Of a DNA stretch of 20,965 nt, positions 13,167-20,965 are shown piece after piece (positions within the stretch are counted from its first letter, which is position 1; each line of letters starts with the position of its first letter). The stretch covers positions 1 to 20,965 of the forward strand of contig CAYTWF010000053.1 of the NCBI GenBank assembly GCA_964441705.1. Direction: 5' to 3'. Below the pieces are notes generated by a model. The model saw nothing but the letters and a program-made list of their open reading frames with translations. It had not been told where the DNA came from and did not search any database. The position numbers were made by a program, and so were the translations under genes. The DNA is from Eshraghiella sp964441705. GTDB taxonomy: Bacteria > Bacillota > Clostridia > Lachnospirales > Lachnospiraceae.

Positions 13167-14447
13167 TTAACTCATTGGACATACCAGTACAATTGACATA
13201 CCATTTTCCGTCTTCTCCGCATAAATGTCGCCTTCCATCTTATGCATTATTTCACTGCATATGTATAACCCAAGTCCGCTGCCCTCCTTACCTGAGGCAT
13301 TGGAACCTCTGTAAAAGCTGTCAAAAAGATGTGACATATCCTTATCCTCAACAGGTGCCCCTGTATTACTGACTGCAATTAATACACAGTATTCCTCAAC
13401 TGATATATCAATATTTATGTTTCTGCCATCCCCGTATTTCATGGCATTTTCCATAAGGTTGCTGATTGCCTCATACAGCCTGTCCGGGTCTCCATGAAGC
13501 ATATAGTTATCATGGTCTCCAATTGTAAGCTCCAGACGTCTTAGACTGCATTTTTCAAAATATGACTGGTATATTTTTCCTATTACATCATTAAGATAAA
13601 AGTCAATATTATTAACCTTAATTACCACAACCTCTTCTGTTGATGACCGGATTATTTCTTTAACAAAGCTGTCAATTTCTCTGGTCTTTTCCTGAATATG
13701 AGCTGCTGCCTCCTTAATCTGCACCGGCTCGCTGTATATATCCTGTTCCAGCGCCTGAGCATAGAGATTAATTGCATTCAAAGGTGTTTTGATATCATGT
13801 GATACGGAAAGGAGAATCATTTTTTTATCCCGGGCAAGCCTAAGTTCCTGTCTGCGATGAGAGTCTAACGTATCTTTAAGCATACCTATGCCCCATATAA
13901 ACCTGCCAAAATAACGATTTTTATTCTCTTTAAGGTCTGCAGCATAATTGCCCTTGGAAAGCTCCTCAGGCATACTGCTTATCTCATTAAATGGCTTGAC
14001 AATATTCATTTCGGTATAGATAAGTACAACAAATGTTATGAAATACATGACCAGAAGAACTGACTCTGCCACAATCAATAGTCTGTAATCTGCCTTGTCC
14101 GCTATATAGTCATATCTTAGATAACCAATAAGGTTCTCTCCCTCATATACCGGCTCAAGCTGATATTCTGTTCCATTATCCGGTGAAAAAAAATCCATAA
14201 GCTTGTCTGCTTCATTATCTGACATTGCAAGCCAGGTTATCCGGGTCACATATTCACCTGTAACATCAGTATCCAGCCGTCCTGTTTTCTCATATTCAGT
14301 CAAAAGCTGTGCCGACAGCCGGTTAATCTCAACCCTATACTCTCTGCTGTTATGCTGCCAGGCTCTTTGGCCGTACCAAAACAGTCCTGCTGCAGCTAAC
14401 GCATACAAGACTGTTATAATAATTATTATCCGCTTATATTTCTTCAT
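13167..14447 (-). CDS. Two-component sensor histidine kinase
   Basis: 426 residues. A first membrane helix (about 5-25), an extracellular sensor segment of about 95 residues (27-120), a second helix (122-145), a short HAMP-like linker, a dimerisation domain with the phospho-acceptor His217 in SVSHDIKTPLNAI, and an ATPase domain with the N box NLMENAMKYGDG (330-341), NTGAPV and GSGLGLYICSEIM (389-401). All key residues are present. The start is the ATG at 14445-14447, inside the last codons of the regulator gene (14-base overlap); a GTG 15 bases earlier is possible. Last gene of the permease-ATPase-regulator-kinase operon, so it most likely senses a compound or stress handled by that ABC system. 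The ligand is unknown. Confidence 0.94.
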   Translation of the reverse strand: MKKYKRIIIIITVLYALAAAGLFWYGQRAWQHNSREYRVEINRLSAQLLTEYEKTGRLDTDVTGEYVTRITWLAMSDNEADKLMDFFSPDNGTEYQLEPVYEGENLIGYLRYDYIADKADYRLLIVAESVLLVMYFITFVVLIYTEMNIVKPFNEISSMPEELSKGNYAADLKENKNRYFGRFIWGIGMLKDTLDSHRRQELRLARDKKMILLSVSHDIKTPLNAINLYAQALEQDIYSEPVQIKEAAAHIQEKTREIDSFVKEIIRSSTEEVVVIKVNNIDFYLNDVIGKIYQSYFEKCSLRRLELTIGDHDNYMLHGDPDRLYEAISNLMENAMKYGDGRNINIDISVEEYCVLIAVSNTGAPVEDKDMSHLFDSFYRGSNASGKEGSGLGLYICSEIMHKMEGDIYAEKTENGMSIVLVCPMS

Positions 14448-15114
14448 ATCTATACCCCACACCCCATACAGTTACAATTCTCTTTGGTCGCTTAGGGTCC
14501 TCCTCTATCTTATCGCGAAGCATTTTAATATGTACAGTAAGAGTTTGATTCTCACTTTCACTGTCATTGCCCCATATTGTATTGAACAGATAGTCCTTAC
14601 TCAGCGTCTTCCCGCTGTTCTCAACCAGAAGCAGAAGCAGGTCATATTCCTTAATTGTAAGCTTAAGCTTACTGCCCTTATAGGTAACCTCCATAGTATC
14701 CTGATTAATTCCAATCTCACCGGAATTAATCATGGCCTTGTTGTCTGTAACTCCATAATAGCGTTTGAAAAGAGCGGCTATTTTTGCACAGAGAATATCA
14801 ATATCCACTGGTTTTTCCACATAATCATCAGCCCCAAGCTCAAAACCATTAATTTTGGCGTCCTTATCCACTCTTGCACTGAGGATAATTATAGGAACAC
14901 TTTCTTTTTGCCTGATATGGGCGCACACTCCAAAGCCATCTATTCCAGGCAGCATGATATCAAGTATTACTAGTCTGGCATTCTCCGAATCTGTAAAGGC
15001 TATAGCCTCCTCCCCGCTTCGGGCACAGAATACACTGTAGCCCTCCTTCAGAAGAAAAGAACTCATAAGTCCTGCAAGCTCGTTATTGTCCTCAACCAGT
15101 AATATATCTACCAT
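14434..15114 (-). CDS. OmpR-family response regulator
   Basis: 226 residues: a receiver domain (1-115) with acidic pair Glu8-Asp9, phospho-acceptor Asp52 in LVILDIMLPGIDG, Ser79 and Lys101 in DYVEKPVD, and a winged-helix DNA-binding domain (130-225) with LTIKEYDLLLLLVENSGKTLSKDYL (shown in parts: LTIKEY, LLLLVENSGK, LSKDYL) and VWGVGYRYEEI at the end. ATG at 15112-15114 follows AGGATGGTAG and lies three bases after the ATPase stop. Partner of the overlapping histidine kinase. The natural target is likely the promoter of its own operon or other transporter genes; the inverted repeat at 18401-18417 is one candidate site, unproven. Confidence 0.95.
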   Translation of the reverse strand: MVDILLVEDNNELAGLMSSFLLKEGYSVFCARSGEEAIAFTDSENARLVILDIMLPGIDGFGVCAHIRQKESVPIIILSARVDKDAKINGFELGADDYVEKPVDIDILCAKIAALFKRYYGVTDNKAMINSGEIGINQDTMEVTYKGSKLKLTIKEYDLLLLLVENSGKTLSKDYLFNTIWGNDSESENQTLTVHIKMLRDKIEEDPKRPKRIVTVWGVGYRYEEI

Positions 15115-15117
15115 ATT

Positions 15118-15882
15118 CTACCATCCTAACTCCATTAATTTGTTATTAAGTATTCTTTCTCTTTCTTTTCTGTCGCAGCCCTCGCTGTATTTGCCAAGAA
15201 TAATGTTTTCCTTAATATTGCCATCCTCAATGTACATTACTCTTTCGCATCTTGCTGCCACCTTCATATCATGTGTAACAAGCATTACGCTGGTTCCCTC
15301 ATCATTGATTCTATTGAAAATATCCATTACTTCTCTGGAATTCTGCTGATTAAGGGCTCCGGTTGGCTCATCTGCAAAAATAATTCTCGGCTTATTAATC
15401 AAACTTCTGCATATACATGCTCTCTGAAGCTGTCCACCTGATACCTCATTGACGCTGTTGTCAGCTACCTCGCTGATTCCAAGCTTCTGCATCAGCTCTA
15501 CTGCATATTCATTAATCTGTGCACGCTTTCCTTTATTCTGTCGTGACTGATATGCCGGTAATATTATATTATCATATATTGAAAGATTTTTTAACATATA
15601 CATTTGCTGAAAAACAAATCCCATTTCATCAAGTCGTACTGCGCTTACATCCTTGTCGCTAAGCTCACACAGCTGTCTTCCAAGAAAATCCACCTTACCG
15701 GCTGTTGCCTGGTCCATTCCGCTTACTGTATACAGCAGCGTTGTTTTACCTGAGCCGGATGGTCCCATAACAGCAACCATCTCTCCCTGCTCAATTTGAA
15801 AATTTACATTTCTTAATACGTTGTTCTGTCTTTTATTGACAATATATGTTTTGCATAAATTCTGTACATTTAAAGTATTCAT
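15118..15882 (-). CDS. ABC transporter ATP-binding protein (MacB/LolD-like)
   Basis: 254-residue ATPase of the MacB/LolD/FtsE group that works with FtsX-type permeases. It has Walker A GPSGSGKT (40-47), a Q loop in FVFQQMYML, the signature VSGGQLQRACI, Walker B RIIFADEPTG, and the switch histidine in LVTHDM. All catalytic residues are intact. The chosen start is ATG at 15880-15882, because GGAGGG lies seven bases upstream; a TTG at 15906 would overlap the permease stop and include the ribosome binding site. Placed 16 bases after the permease and directly before the regulator. The pair probably powers mechanotransmission or removal of antimicrobial peptides or lipids rather than classical uptake. 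Confidence 0.95.
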   Translation of the reverse strand: MNTLNVQNLCKTYIVNKRQNNVLRNVNFQIEQGEMVAVMGPSGSGKTTLLYTVSGMDQATAGKVDFLGRQLCELSDKDVSAVRLDEMGFVFQQMYMLKNLSIYDNIILPAYQSRQNKGKRAQINEYAVELMQKLGISEVADNSVNEVSGGQLQRACICRSLINKPRIIFADEPTGALNQQNSREVMDIFNRINDEGTSVMLVTHDMKVAARCERVMYIEDGNIKENIILGKYSEGCDRKERERILNNKLMELGW

Positions 15883-15898
15883 TCTAATTCCCTCCGAA

Positions 15899-18271
15899 TT
15901 ATTCAATATTATTGATTTCCATAAGCTTCATTTTCCTGATTGACAGGCTTGCTGCTGCCGTAGACAGAATAACAACTGCCATAAGTATCAGCGGATACAG
16001 CACATAGGTCTCCAACGGGTTAATCTGAATCTTAAGAGTGGTTGCACCCATCATTCCAAATATAGGCTTAAGTGCAATTGTGTTAAGCGGAACTGAAAGT
16101 CCAATTCCCAATACTGCTCCAACAAGAAATACAATTCCCATCCTTATTATCTGATGTATTCTTACAGCACCCACGCTAAAGCCTACGCTTCTCATCATTG
16201 CAATCTGACCTCGTTCTGCCATAATAAATATTTTAAGCATAAGAACGGTTATAAGAACATTAACTGCGCAGATAAGAATCAGAACTGCTAGCTTAATAAT
16301 TCCAATCTGTGACATTACATTGCCAAGATTCTTGTTCATAACACCATCTGTATCAAGAATCTCATACTCCGGAAAATCATCTCTAAGCTTATCAATTGTA
16401 TCATTGTCATTGTTAAGGCATACCTGGTAATACCATCCGCCCTTAGTCATGCTGTTGGTCATATCAAGTGCACTGGACAAAAGAATTGTCTGTCCCATCT
16501 GCATATAATTCTGATAGCTTCCGCTTATTATCATGTTATAATCTGTAGCATTCAACACAAGATGTACCGAATCTCCGATTTCAAGCCCATATTTATCCAT
16601 AATCTTGCCAGACAAAACTATCTCATTAGCAAGCCTTGGTCTGTCACCCTCAGACATCTGTATGTAGCTTCCATCTGAATTAACCGGCTGAATTGCCAGA
16701 TAATTACGCATGTCAAGGGGGTCATCCTCTGTATATAAGGATGCGGATAAAAGTACTGAGGTGTGAATATATGCATCATGTCCCTTATCTGCAAATTCTT
16801 TTTCCAGGTCCTCTGTATAAGCAACCACATCTGATTCTGTCATTGAAAACATTGAGCTGTCATACACCATGTCAGGATTAATATAAGCCTGTGCATTCGT
16901 ATCGAGCATGAAGTTTTTAGCCATTTCATCGCTTTTAAAGGTTGTTATTGTATTGCAGCACAGAATTACAAGTATAATTCCTATTGCAAAGGTCAGTATC
17001 ATTGCCACATATCTTTTAAAGCCGGATAAAATATCGTTAACAGCCATATATACCGTGGTGTGGCAGCTTTTTTTCTTATACAAGGACAATTTCGAGGTTT
17101 TCTTAAAGCCCTCCCCCTTAGAACCATTTCTGATTGCATCTATAGCCGAATATTTCTTAAGCTTTCCTGTTGTTCCATAGCAAAACAGAAGAATTATTAA
17201 AAGAACAGCTAACGAGCATAAAATGTTAATAATCATGTGAGCATCTGAGCTCTCCATCATCATATTGCCAGCCACCATCTTAAGCATTGCTCCATTGGCC
17301 GGAATACTCAAAGCACATCCAATAATAACGCCTGCCAGAGATAATGCCAGATATTTCACAAGGTAGATACCCCTAATTCCTCTGTCTCTTATGCCGATTG
17401 CTTTCATAATACCAATCTCTCTGTAATCCTCCTGCAGCGTTACAGAAATTGTAAATCTCAATATGAGGAATGCAATAATTATAAGGCATACGCCCACAAT
17501 TGTAATAATTCCTGAGGTTACCAGAGACATAACATATGTAAGCTCAAACATATCTCTTGATATTTCCACTACAATGCTGATTCCCATTCTATTAATCTGA
17601 GCTGAAAGCTCATCCATATCCTCTGAATTAATATTATAAAGGTATACACATACTCCTGATGCCTGTACGATATCCTCATAATCACCATCATTAACAAAAT
17701 ACCTTGTCTCTCCAATGAAATCTCCACCAAAGCAAGGGTCCATAACACTTTCTGTCAGTATGAATTCTTTTTCATAATCATTAACTTTGATTGTTATTGT
17801 ATCTCCTGCTTCAAGGTCATTGGCTTCCATCTCATTTTTTTGCATTGCTATGTAGCCCGGCTCAATTACAGCCCTGCTGCCATCCTGGCAATAGGCTGTC
17901 ATGCTGTCATAATTAGGCTGCATAATTATTGAGTTCTTAATTACATAATCAGAACCCTTTTTGCCATTAAATGAAGCAATGTTGCCCTGTGCCAGTGCCA
18001 CCGCCGAATCAATGGTGTATGAGGTATAGTAATCACGACCCTTATCCTCCAGCCACTGATCCAGCTCCTTAACACTGTCCGGTTCATATACCCATACTGA
18101 ATCATCCGGTACATTGCCCTTCTCCATGCAATAATCAGTTGCATTTCGTACTACAAGAATATTGTTCACACTTGCTGCTACAAATACCGTTGCCAGTATT
18201 ACGAACAGAAAAAGTATGAAATTGATTCCCTTCTTGCGCTTTAGTTCTCTTCCAAGAATTCTCCAAAACAT
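15899..18271 (-). CDS. FtsX-type ABC permease with two permease domains
   Basis: 790-residue membrane protein. One N-terminal helix (about 18-40), a large extracellular region (about 41-250), a group of three helices (about 255-370) with EIGIMKAIGIRDRGIRGIY, a helix (about 418-440), a second extracellular region (about 445-655), and a C-terminal group of three helices with RGQIAMMRSVGFSVGAVR. The paired E-I/A-x-x-M-K/R-S/A-I/V-G motifs are the FtsX coupling helices, one for each half, so a single chain supplies both permease halves. This differs from BceB, which has one large extracellular domain. ATG at 18269-18271 follows GGGAGG by ten bases. First gene of the operon. Substrate unknown. Confidence 0.93.
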   Translation of the reverse strand: MFWRILGRELKRKKGINFILFLFVILATVFVAASVNNILVVRNATDYCMEKGNVPDDSVWVYEPDSVKELDQWLEDKGRDYYTSYTIDSAVALAQGNIASFNGKKGSDYVIKNSIIMQPNYDSMTAYCQDGSRAVIEPGYIAMQKNEMEANDLEAGDTITIKVNDYEKEFILTESVMDPCFGGDFIGETRYFVNDGDYEDIVQASGVCVYLYNINSEDMDELSAQINRMGISIVVEISRDMFELTYVMSLVTSGIITIVGVCLIIIAFLILRFTISVTLQEDYREIGIMKAIGIRDRGIRGIYLVKYLALSLAGVIIGCALSIPANGAMLKMVAGNMMMESSDAHMIINILCSLAVLLIILLFCYGTTGKLKKYSAIDAIRNGSKGEGFKKTSKLSLYKKKSCHTTVYMAVNDILSGFKRYVAMILTFAIGIILVILCCNTITTFKSDEMAKNFMLDTNAQAYINPDMVYDSSMFSMTESDVVAYTEDLEKEFADKGHDAYIHTSVLLSASLYTEDDPLDMRNYLAIQPVNSDGSYIQMSEGDRPRLANEIVLSGKIMDKYGLEIGDSVHLVLNATDYNMIISGSYQNYMQMGQTILLSSALDMTNSMTKGGWYYQVCLNNDNDTIDKLRDDFPEYEILDTDGVMNKNLGNVMSQIGIIKLAVLILICAVNVLITVLMLKIFIMAERGQIAMMRSVGFSVGAVRIHQIIRMGIVFLVGAVLGIGLSVPLNTIALKPIFGMMGATTLKIQINPLETYVLYPLILMAVVILSTAAASLSIRKMKLMEINNIE

Positions 18272-18361
18272 CTTTCTATTTCCTCCCTGATATTTAATAC
18301 ATTATTAAAATACCAGTTAAATTATTAAATAATCCTTAAATGCTGCACTTAATATTTTATC

Positions 18362-18390
18362 TTGAATGCCATCCTGCCATAGGCTATAAT
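18362..18390 (+). promoter_or_regulatory. Promoter of tex
   Basis: TTGAAT (18362-18367) and a perfect TATAAT (18385-18390) are exactly 17 bases apart. Transcription should start near 18397, giving a leader of about 55 bases that contains the inverted repeat at 18401-18417. The rest of the 180-base gap to the permease is AT-rich, with no clear promoter for the permease operon. Confidence 0.65.
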
Positions 18391-18400
18391 TAAAAAGCTC

Positions 18401-18417
18401 TGTATACCCAGTATACA
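18401..18417. repeat. Inverted repeat, possible operator, between the permease operon and tex
   Basis: TGTATACCCAGTATACA is a perfect dyad: seven-base arms TGTATAC and GTATACA around CCA. Each arm contains GTATAC, itself a palindrome. It begins a few bases after the predicted tex transcription start and 130 bases upstream of the divergent permease gene, so a bound repressor could affect tex, the permease operon, or both. The stem is too short and lacks a T run, so it is not a terminator. Confidence 0.55.
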
Positions 18418-18451
18418 CCAGCATACCTTATCACGAAAGGACACTTATAAA

Positions 18452-20596
18452 TTGGATATTATTGCAAAAATAACAGACGAACTTAAGGTTGGTAAATGGC
18501 AGGTCGACGCCGCAGTCAAGCTCATTGACGAGGGTAATACCATTCCATTCATATCACGATACAGAAAGGAAGTAACCGGTGCACTCAATGACGAGCAGCT
18601 GCGAAAGCTTGGTGAGAGACTTACCTATCTTCGCAACCTTGAAGACCGCAAGGCAACCGTAATTGCCAGTATTGAGGAGCAGGGCAAATTAACTCCTGAG
18701 CTTAGAAAGCAGATTGAAGCTGCAGAAACAATGGTTGTAGTTGAGGACCTGTATCGTCCATATAAGCAGAAGAAAAGAACCCGCGCAACTATTGCCAGAG
18801 AAAGAGGACTTGAAGGTCTTGCAGCAATCATCAGACTTCAGCAGACTACCCGTTCTCTTGAGGATGAGGCTGCGGCCTACGTCTCTGAGGACAAGGATGT
18901 ACCCGACACCTCTGCTGCCATAGCCGGTGCAATGGATATAATTGCCGAAGAGATTTCTGACGAAGCAGATTACCGTCTCAAAATCCGTAACCTTACCTTT
19001 AAGGAAGGGCTTATCTCTTCCACCGCCAAGGACCCTGAAGCACAGTCCGTATATGAAATGTACTATGCTTTTACAAGTCCTCTTACCAAGATGACAGGCT
19101 ATCGTACCCTCGCCCTTAATCGTGGAGAAAAAGAAAAGGTGCTTACCGTTAAAATAGAAGCTCCTGTGGATAAGATTCTTCCATGGCTCGAAAAGCAGAT
19201 TATCGTTAATGATAATCAAGCTACAGCACCTGTTTTATCTGCTGCAATCGCTGACAGCTACACAAGACTTATTGCACCATCAATTGAGCGAGAACTTCGC
19301 AGCCAGCTTACTGAGGAGGCTGAGGATGGTGCCATCACTGTTTTCGGCAAAAATCTTGAGCAGCTTCTGATGCAGCCTCCAATTGCAGGCAAAACTGTTC
19401 TTGGCTGGGACCCTGCCTTTAGAACAGGCTGCAAGCTGGCAGTTGTTGATTCTACCGGCAAGGTGCTTGACACTGTGGTAATCTACCCAACTGCACCACA
19501 GAACAAGGTTGAGGAAGCCAAGACTATTCTTAAGAAGCTTATTAAAAAATACAATGTTTCCCTTATCTCCTGTGGCAACGGAACTGCATCCAGAGAATCA
19601 GAGGCCATAATTGCTGAGCTTATTCACGAAATCCCTGAGGATGTTCAGTATGTAATTGTCAATGAGGCCGGAGCATCTGTATATTCCGCAAGCGAGCTGG
19701 CAACTGAGGAATTTCCCAACTTTGATGTTGGACAAAGAAGTGCCGCTTCCATAGCAAGAAGACTTCAGGACCCACTTGCCGAGCTTGTTAAAATTGACCC
19801 GAAAGCCATTGGTGTAGGTCAGTACCAGCATGACATGAATCAGAAAAAATTAAGCGCTTCCCTTGATGGTGTTGTTGAAGACAGCGTTAATAAAGTCGGT
19901 GTCGACCTTAATACCGCCTCAGTGCCACTCCTTGAGCATATTTCAGGTATCAATAAGCAGCTTGCCAAAAATATCGTGGCTTACCGCGAGGCTAATGGAC
20001 GATTCTTAACACGTAAAGAGCTTCTTAAGGTTCCAAAGCTTGGGCCTAAGGCTTACGAGCAGTGTGCCGGTTTCATGAGGATTGCCGGTGGTAAGAATCC
20101 ACTTGATGCCACAAGTGTTCATCCAGAAAGCTATGACAGTGCAGTGGCTCTTCTTGAAAAGGCCGGCTTTAAGCCTGATGATATTACCTCTGGTAATGTT
20201 AAGGGTCTCTCACTGATTATTAAGGATTATGAAAAACTGGCAAAAGAGCTTAATGTGGGCGAGCTTACCCTAAGAGATATTGTTAAAGAGCTTGAAAAGC
20301 CAGGACGTGACCCTCGTGAGGAGATGCCTAAGCCAATTCTTAGAAGTGATGTTATGTCAATGGAAGACCTTAAGCCGGGAATGATTCTTAACGGAACCGT
20401 TAGAAATGTAATAGATTTTGGTGCATTTGTAGATATTGGTGTTCATCAGGATGGACTTGTTCACATATCCCAGCTTACCAACGCAAAGTTCATTAAGCAT
20501 CCAATGGAGGTTGTAAGTGTAGGCGATGTGGTTCAGGTTAAGGTTCTGAACGTAGATGCTGCCAAGAAAAGAATTCAGTTAACAATGATACTGTAA
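18452..20596 (+). CDS. tex: Tex-family RNA-binding transcription accessory protein
   Basis: 714 residues, normal for Tex (about 710-780). Order: an N-terminal helical Tex domain (1-200, with NTIPFISRYRKEVTGALN), a YqgF/RuvC-like domain from about 316 (LGWDPAFRTGCKLAVVD), helix-hairpin-helix units (about 455-546, with LLKVPKLGPKAYEQCAGFMRI in part: KVPKLGPKAYEQCAGF), and a C-terminal S1 RNA-binding domain (about 640-714, GTVRNVIDFGAFVDIG and DGLVHISQL). Tex/Spt6-like proteins bind nucleic acid and RNA polymerase and affect transcription and ribosome-linked processes; the YqgF domain is usually thought inactive. The start is TTG at 18452-18454 with AAAGGA about ten bases upstream. Single-gene unit with its own promoter and hairpin. 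Confidence 0.96.
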   Translation: MDIIAKITDELKVGKWQVDAAVKLIDEGNTIPFISRYRKEVTGALNDEQLRKLGERLTYLRNLEDRKATVIASIEEQGKLTPELRKQIEAAETMVVVEDLYRPYKQKKRTRATIARERGLEGLAAIIRLQQTTRSLEDEAAAYVSEDKDVPDTSAAIAGAMDIIAEEISDEADYRLKIRNLTFKEGLISSTAKDPEAQSVYEMYYAFTSPLTKMTGYRTLALNRGEKEKVLTVKIEAPVDKILPWLEKQIIVNDNQATAPVLSAAIADSYTRLIAPSIERELRSQLTEEAEDGAITVFGKNLEQLLMQPPIAGKTVLGWDPAFRTGCKLAVVDSTGKVLDTVVIYPTAPQNKVEEAKTILKKLIKKYNVSLISCGNGTASRESEAIIAELIHEIPEDVQYVIVNEAGASVYSASELATEEFPNFDVGQRSAASIARRLQDPLAELVKIDPKAIGVGQYQHDMNQKKLSASLDGVVEDSVNKVGVDLNTASVPLLEHISGINKQLAKNIVAYREANGRFLTRKELLKVPKLGPKAYEQCAGFMRIAGGKNPLDATSVHPESYDSAVALLEKAGFKPDDITSGNVKGLSLIIKDYEKLAKELNVGELTLRDIVKELEKPGRDPREEMPKPILRSDVMSMEDLKPGMILNGTVRNVIDFGAFVDIGVHQDGLVHISQLTNAKFIKHPMEVVSVGDVVQVKVLNVDAAKKRIQLTMIL

Positions 20597-20614
20597 TACC
20601 ATATAAGATAATAA

Positions 20615-20653
20615 TAACCCGTCATTTGGTCGCTATAATCAGATGACGGGTTA
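20615..20653. terminator. Hairpin between convergent tex and the Rpn-like gene
   Basis: TAACCCGTCATTTG (20615-20628) pairs with CAGATGACGGGTTA (20640-20653) through 14 positions with one G-U pair and an 11-base loop. On the plus strand the tail aattaatg is only weakly T-rich; on the minus strand it is ttattattatctta. It probably serves both convergent genes. Confidence 0.75.
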
Positions 20654-20663
20654 ATTAATGCAG

Positions 20664-20965
20664 CTATTGCTTTATCTTATCGCTATCTATATACGTTTCT
20701 GCCTGTTCTTTTGTGAGATGATACTGCTTTTCAAGGGTTGCAATAATCTGTTGAGGAGAAACTTCGGCATTCTTTAAGGAATTGACTAAAATAAATATTG
20801 CATCATGGCGCTCCTGCTCTAACTGTGCCAACTGTGACGCCGTGTGCTCTAACTGTGCCTCTGCCTGTTTCAATTGTGCTTCTGTCTGCTTTATCTTTGC
20901 CCGCTCCTGCTTAATTCCATCTTCAACACCTGCTTCGTATTCTGCCTTGCGGATTAGTTCTTTTT
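20664..20965 (-). CDS. C-terminal part of an Rpn/PD-(D/E)XK transposase-family-like protein (cut by window edge)
   Basis: The frame is open from the window edge to the stop at 20664-20666, giving the last 99 residues or so. It starts ELIRKAEYEAGVEDGIKQER, then a run of seven-residue units KQTEAQL, KQAEAQL, EHTASQL, AQLEQER that predicts a coiled coil, then a helical tail SPQQIIATLEKQYHLTKEQAETYI. Charged R/E/G-rich segments followed by such a tail are common at the C-terminus of Rpn-type nuclease-like proteins (PDDEXK transposase family) in gut Firmicutes; the catalytic domain would lie outside the window, so this call is inferred. A TTG at 20871-20873 inside the run is not a credible start. 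It converges on tex. Confidence 0.6.
   Translation of the reverse strand, partial: KELIRKAEYEAGVEDGIKQERAKIKQTEAQLKQAEAQLEHTASQLAQLEQERHDAIFILVNSLKNAEVSPQQIIATLEKQYHLTKEQAETYIDSDKIKQ

Noticed and set aside
14203..14973. A 256-codon open frame on the plus strand
   Set aside because: It runs antisense across the histidine kinase and response regulator, which have complete family motifs. The translation has no family features and no ribosome binding site stands out.
18272..18361. Promoter for the permease operon
   Set aside because: Several AT-rich -10-like strings occur (such as TATTTT after TGG), but none has a matching -35 box at normal spacing, so I did not list one.
18689..19219. A 176-codon open frame on the minus strand
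   Set aside because: It is antisense to tex, whose domains are continuous through this stretch.
1..20965. tRNA genes, riboswitches, CRISPR repeats, insertion-sequence ends
   Set aside because: No cloverleaf-like or regularly spaced repeats were seen, and gaps between genes are short (the longest are about 205 and 180 bases).

Overview
The window looks like chromosomal DNA from a low- to mid-GC Firmicute of class Clostridia, most likely a Lachnospiraceae-type gut anaerobe. The grounds are strong AGGAGG-type ribosome binding sites, many TTG/GTG starts, the family make-up (MecA, a CwlD-like amidase, a BMP lipoprotein, an Rpn-type protein) and an F-type ATP synthase whose c subunit has a sodium-binding signature. 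The genus is inference. I saw no rRNA, tRNA, CRISPR array, insertion sequence or phage genes.

Layout. (1) 1-3715, minus strand: the start of an ATP synthase operon, atpZ-atpI-atpB-atpE-atpF-atpH-atpA, with atpA cut by the window edge and a promoter with several inverted repeats at 3745-3828. (2) 3854-5833, minus: sua5/tsaC, a low-molecular-weight phosphatase (YwlE type) and rpiB, with their own promoter. This trio next to the atp operon recalls the ywlC-ywlE-ywlF to atp region of Bacillus subtilis. The phosphatase has lost its P-loop arginine. (3) 5902-9667, minus: a membrane-anchored GH18 protein, a BMP-family lipoprotein and a CwlD-like amidase in a tight run. (4) 9803-12058, minus: a Hanks-type kinase fused to a ParA-like domain lacking the Walker lysine, a stand-alone protein with a related lysine-less P-loop, and a 72-residue protein, ended by a hairpin. 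This is the best candidate for an undescribed system. (5) 12285-13094, plus: mecA, divergent from the kinase. (6) 13167-18271, minus: FtsX-type permease, ABC ATPase, OmpR-type regulator and histidine kinase in one operon. (7) 18452-20596, plus: tex. (8) 20664-20965, minus: the C-terminal end of an Rpn/PD-(D/E)XK-like protein with a heptad-repeat coiled coil.

How they work together. Regions 1 and 2 are housekeeping (energy coupling, tRNA t6A modification, pentose phosphate). Region 3 points to cell-wall or spore-wall turnover plus ligand binding at the membrane. Regions 4 and 6 are signalling modules, one cytoplasmic Ser/Thr kinase and one two-component/ABC unit. MecA would feed substrates to ClpC. 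The terminators found are convergent or operon-end hairpins at 9751-9781, 13126-13156 and 20615-20653.
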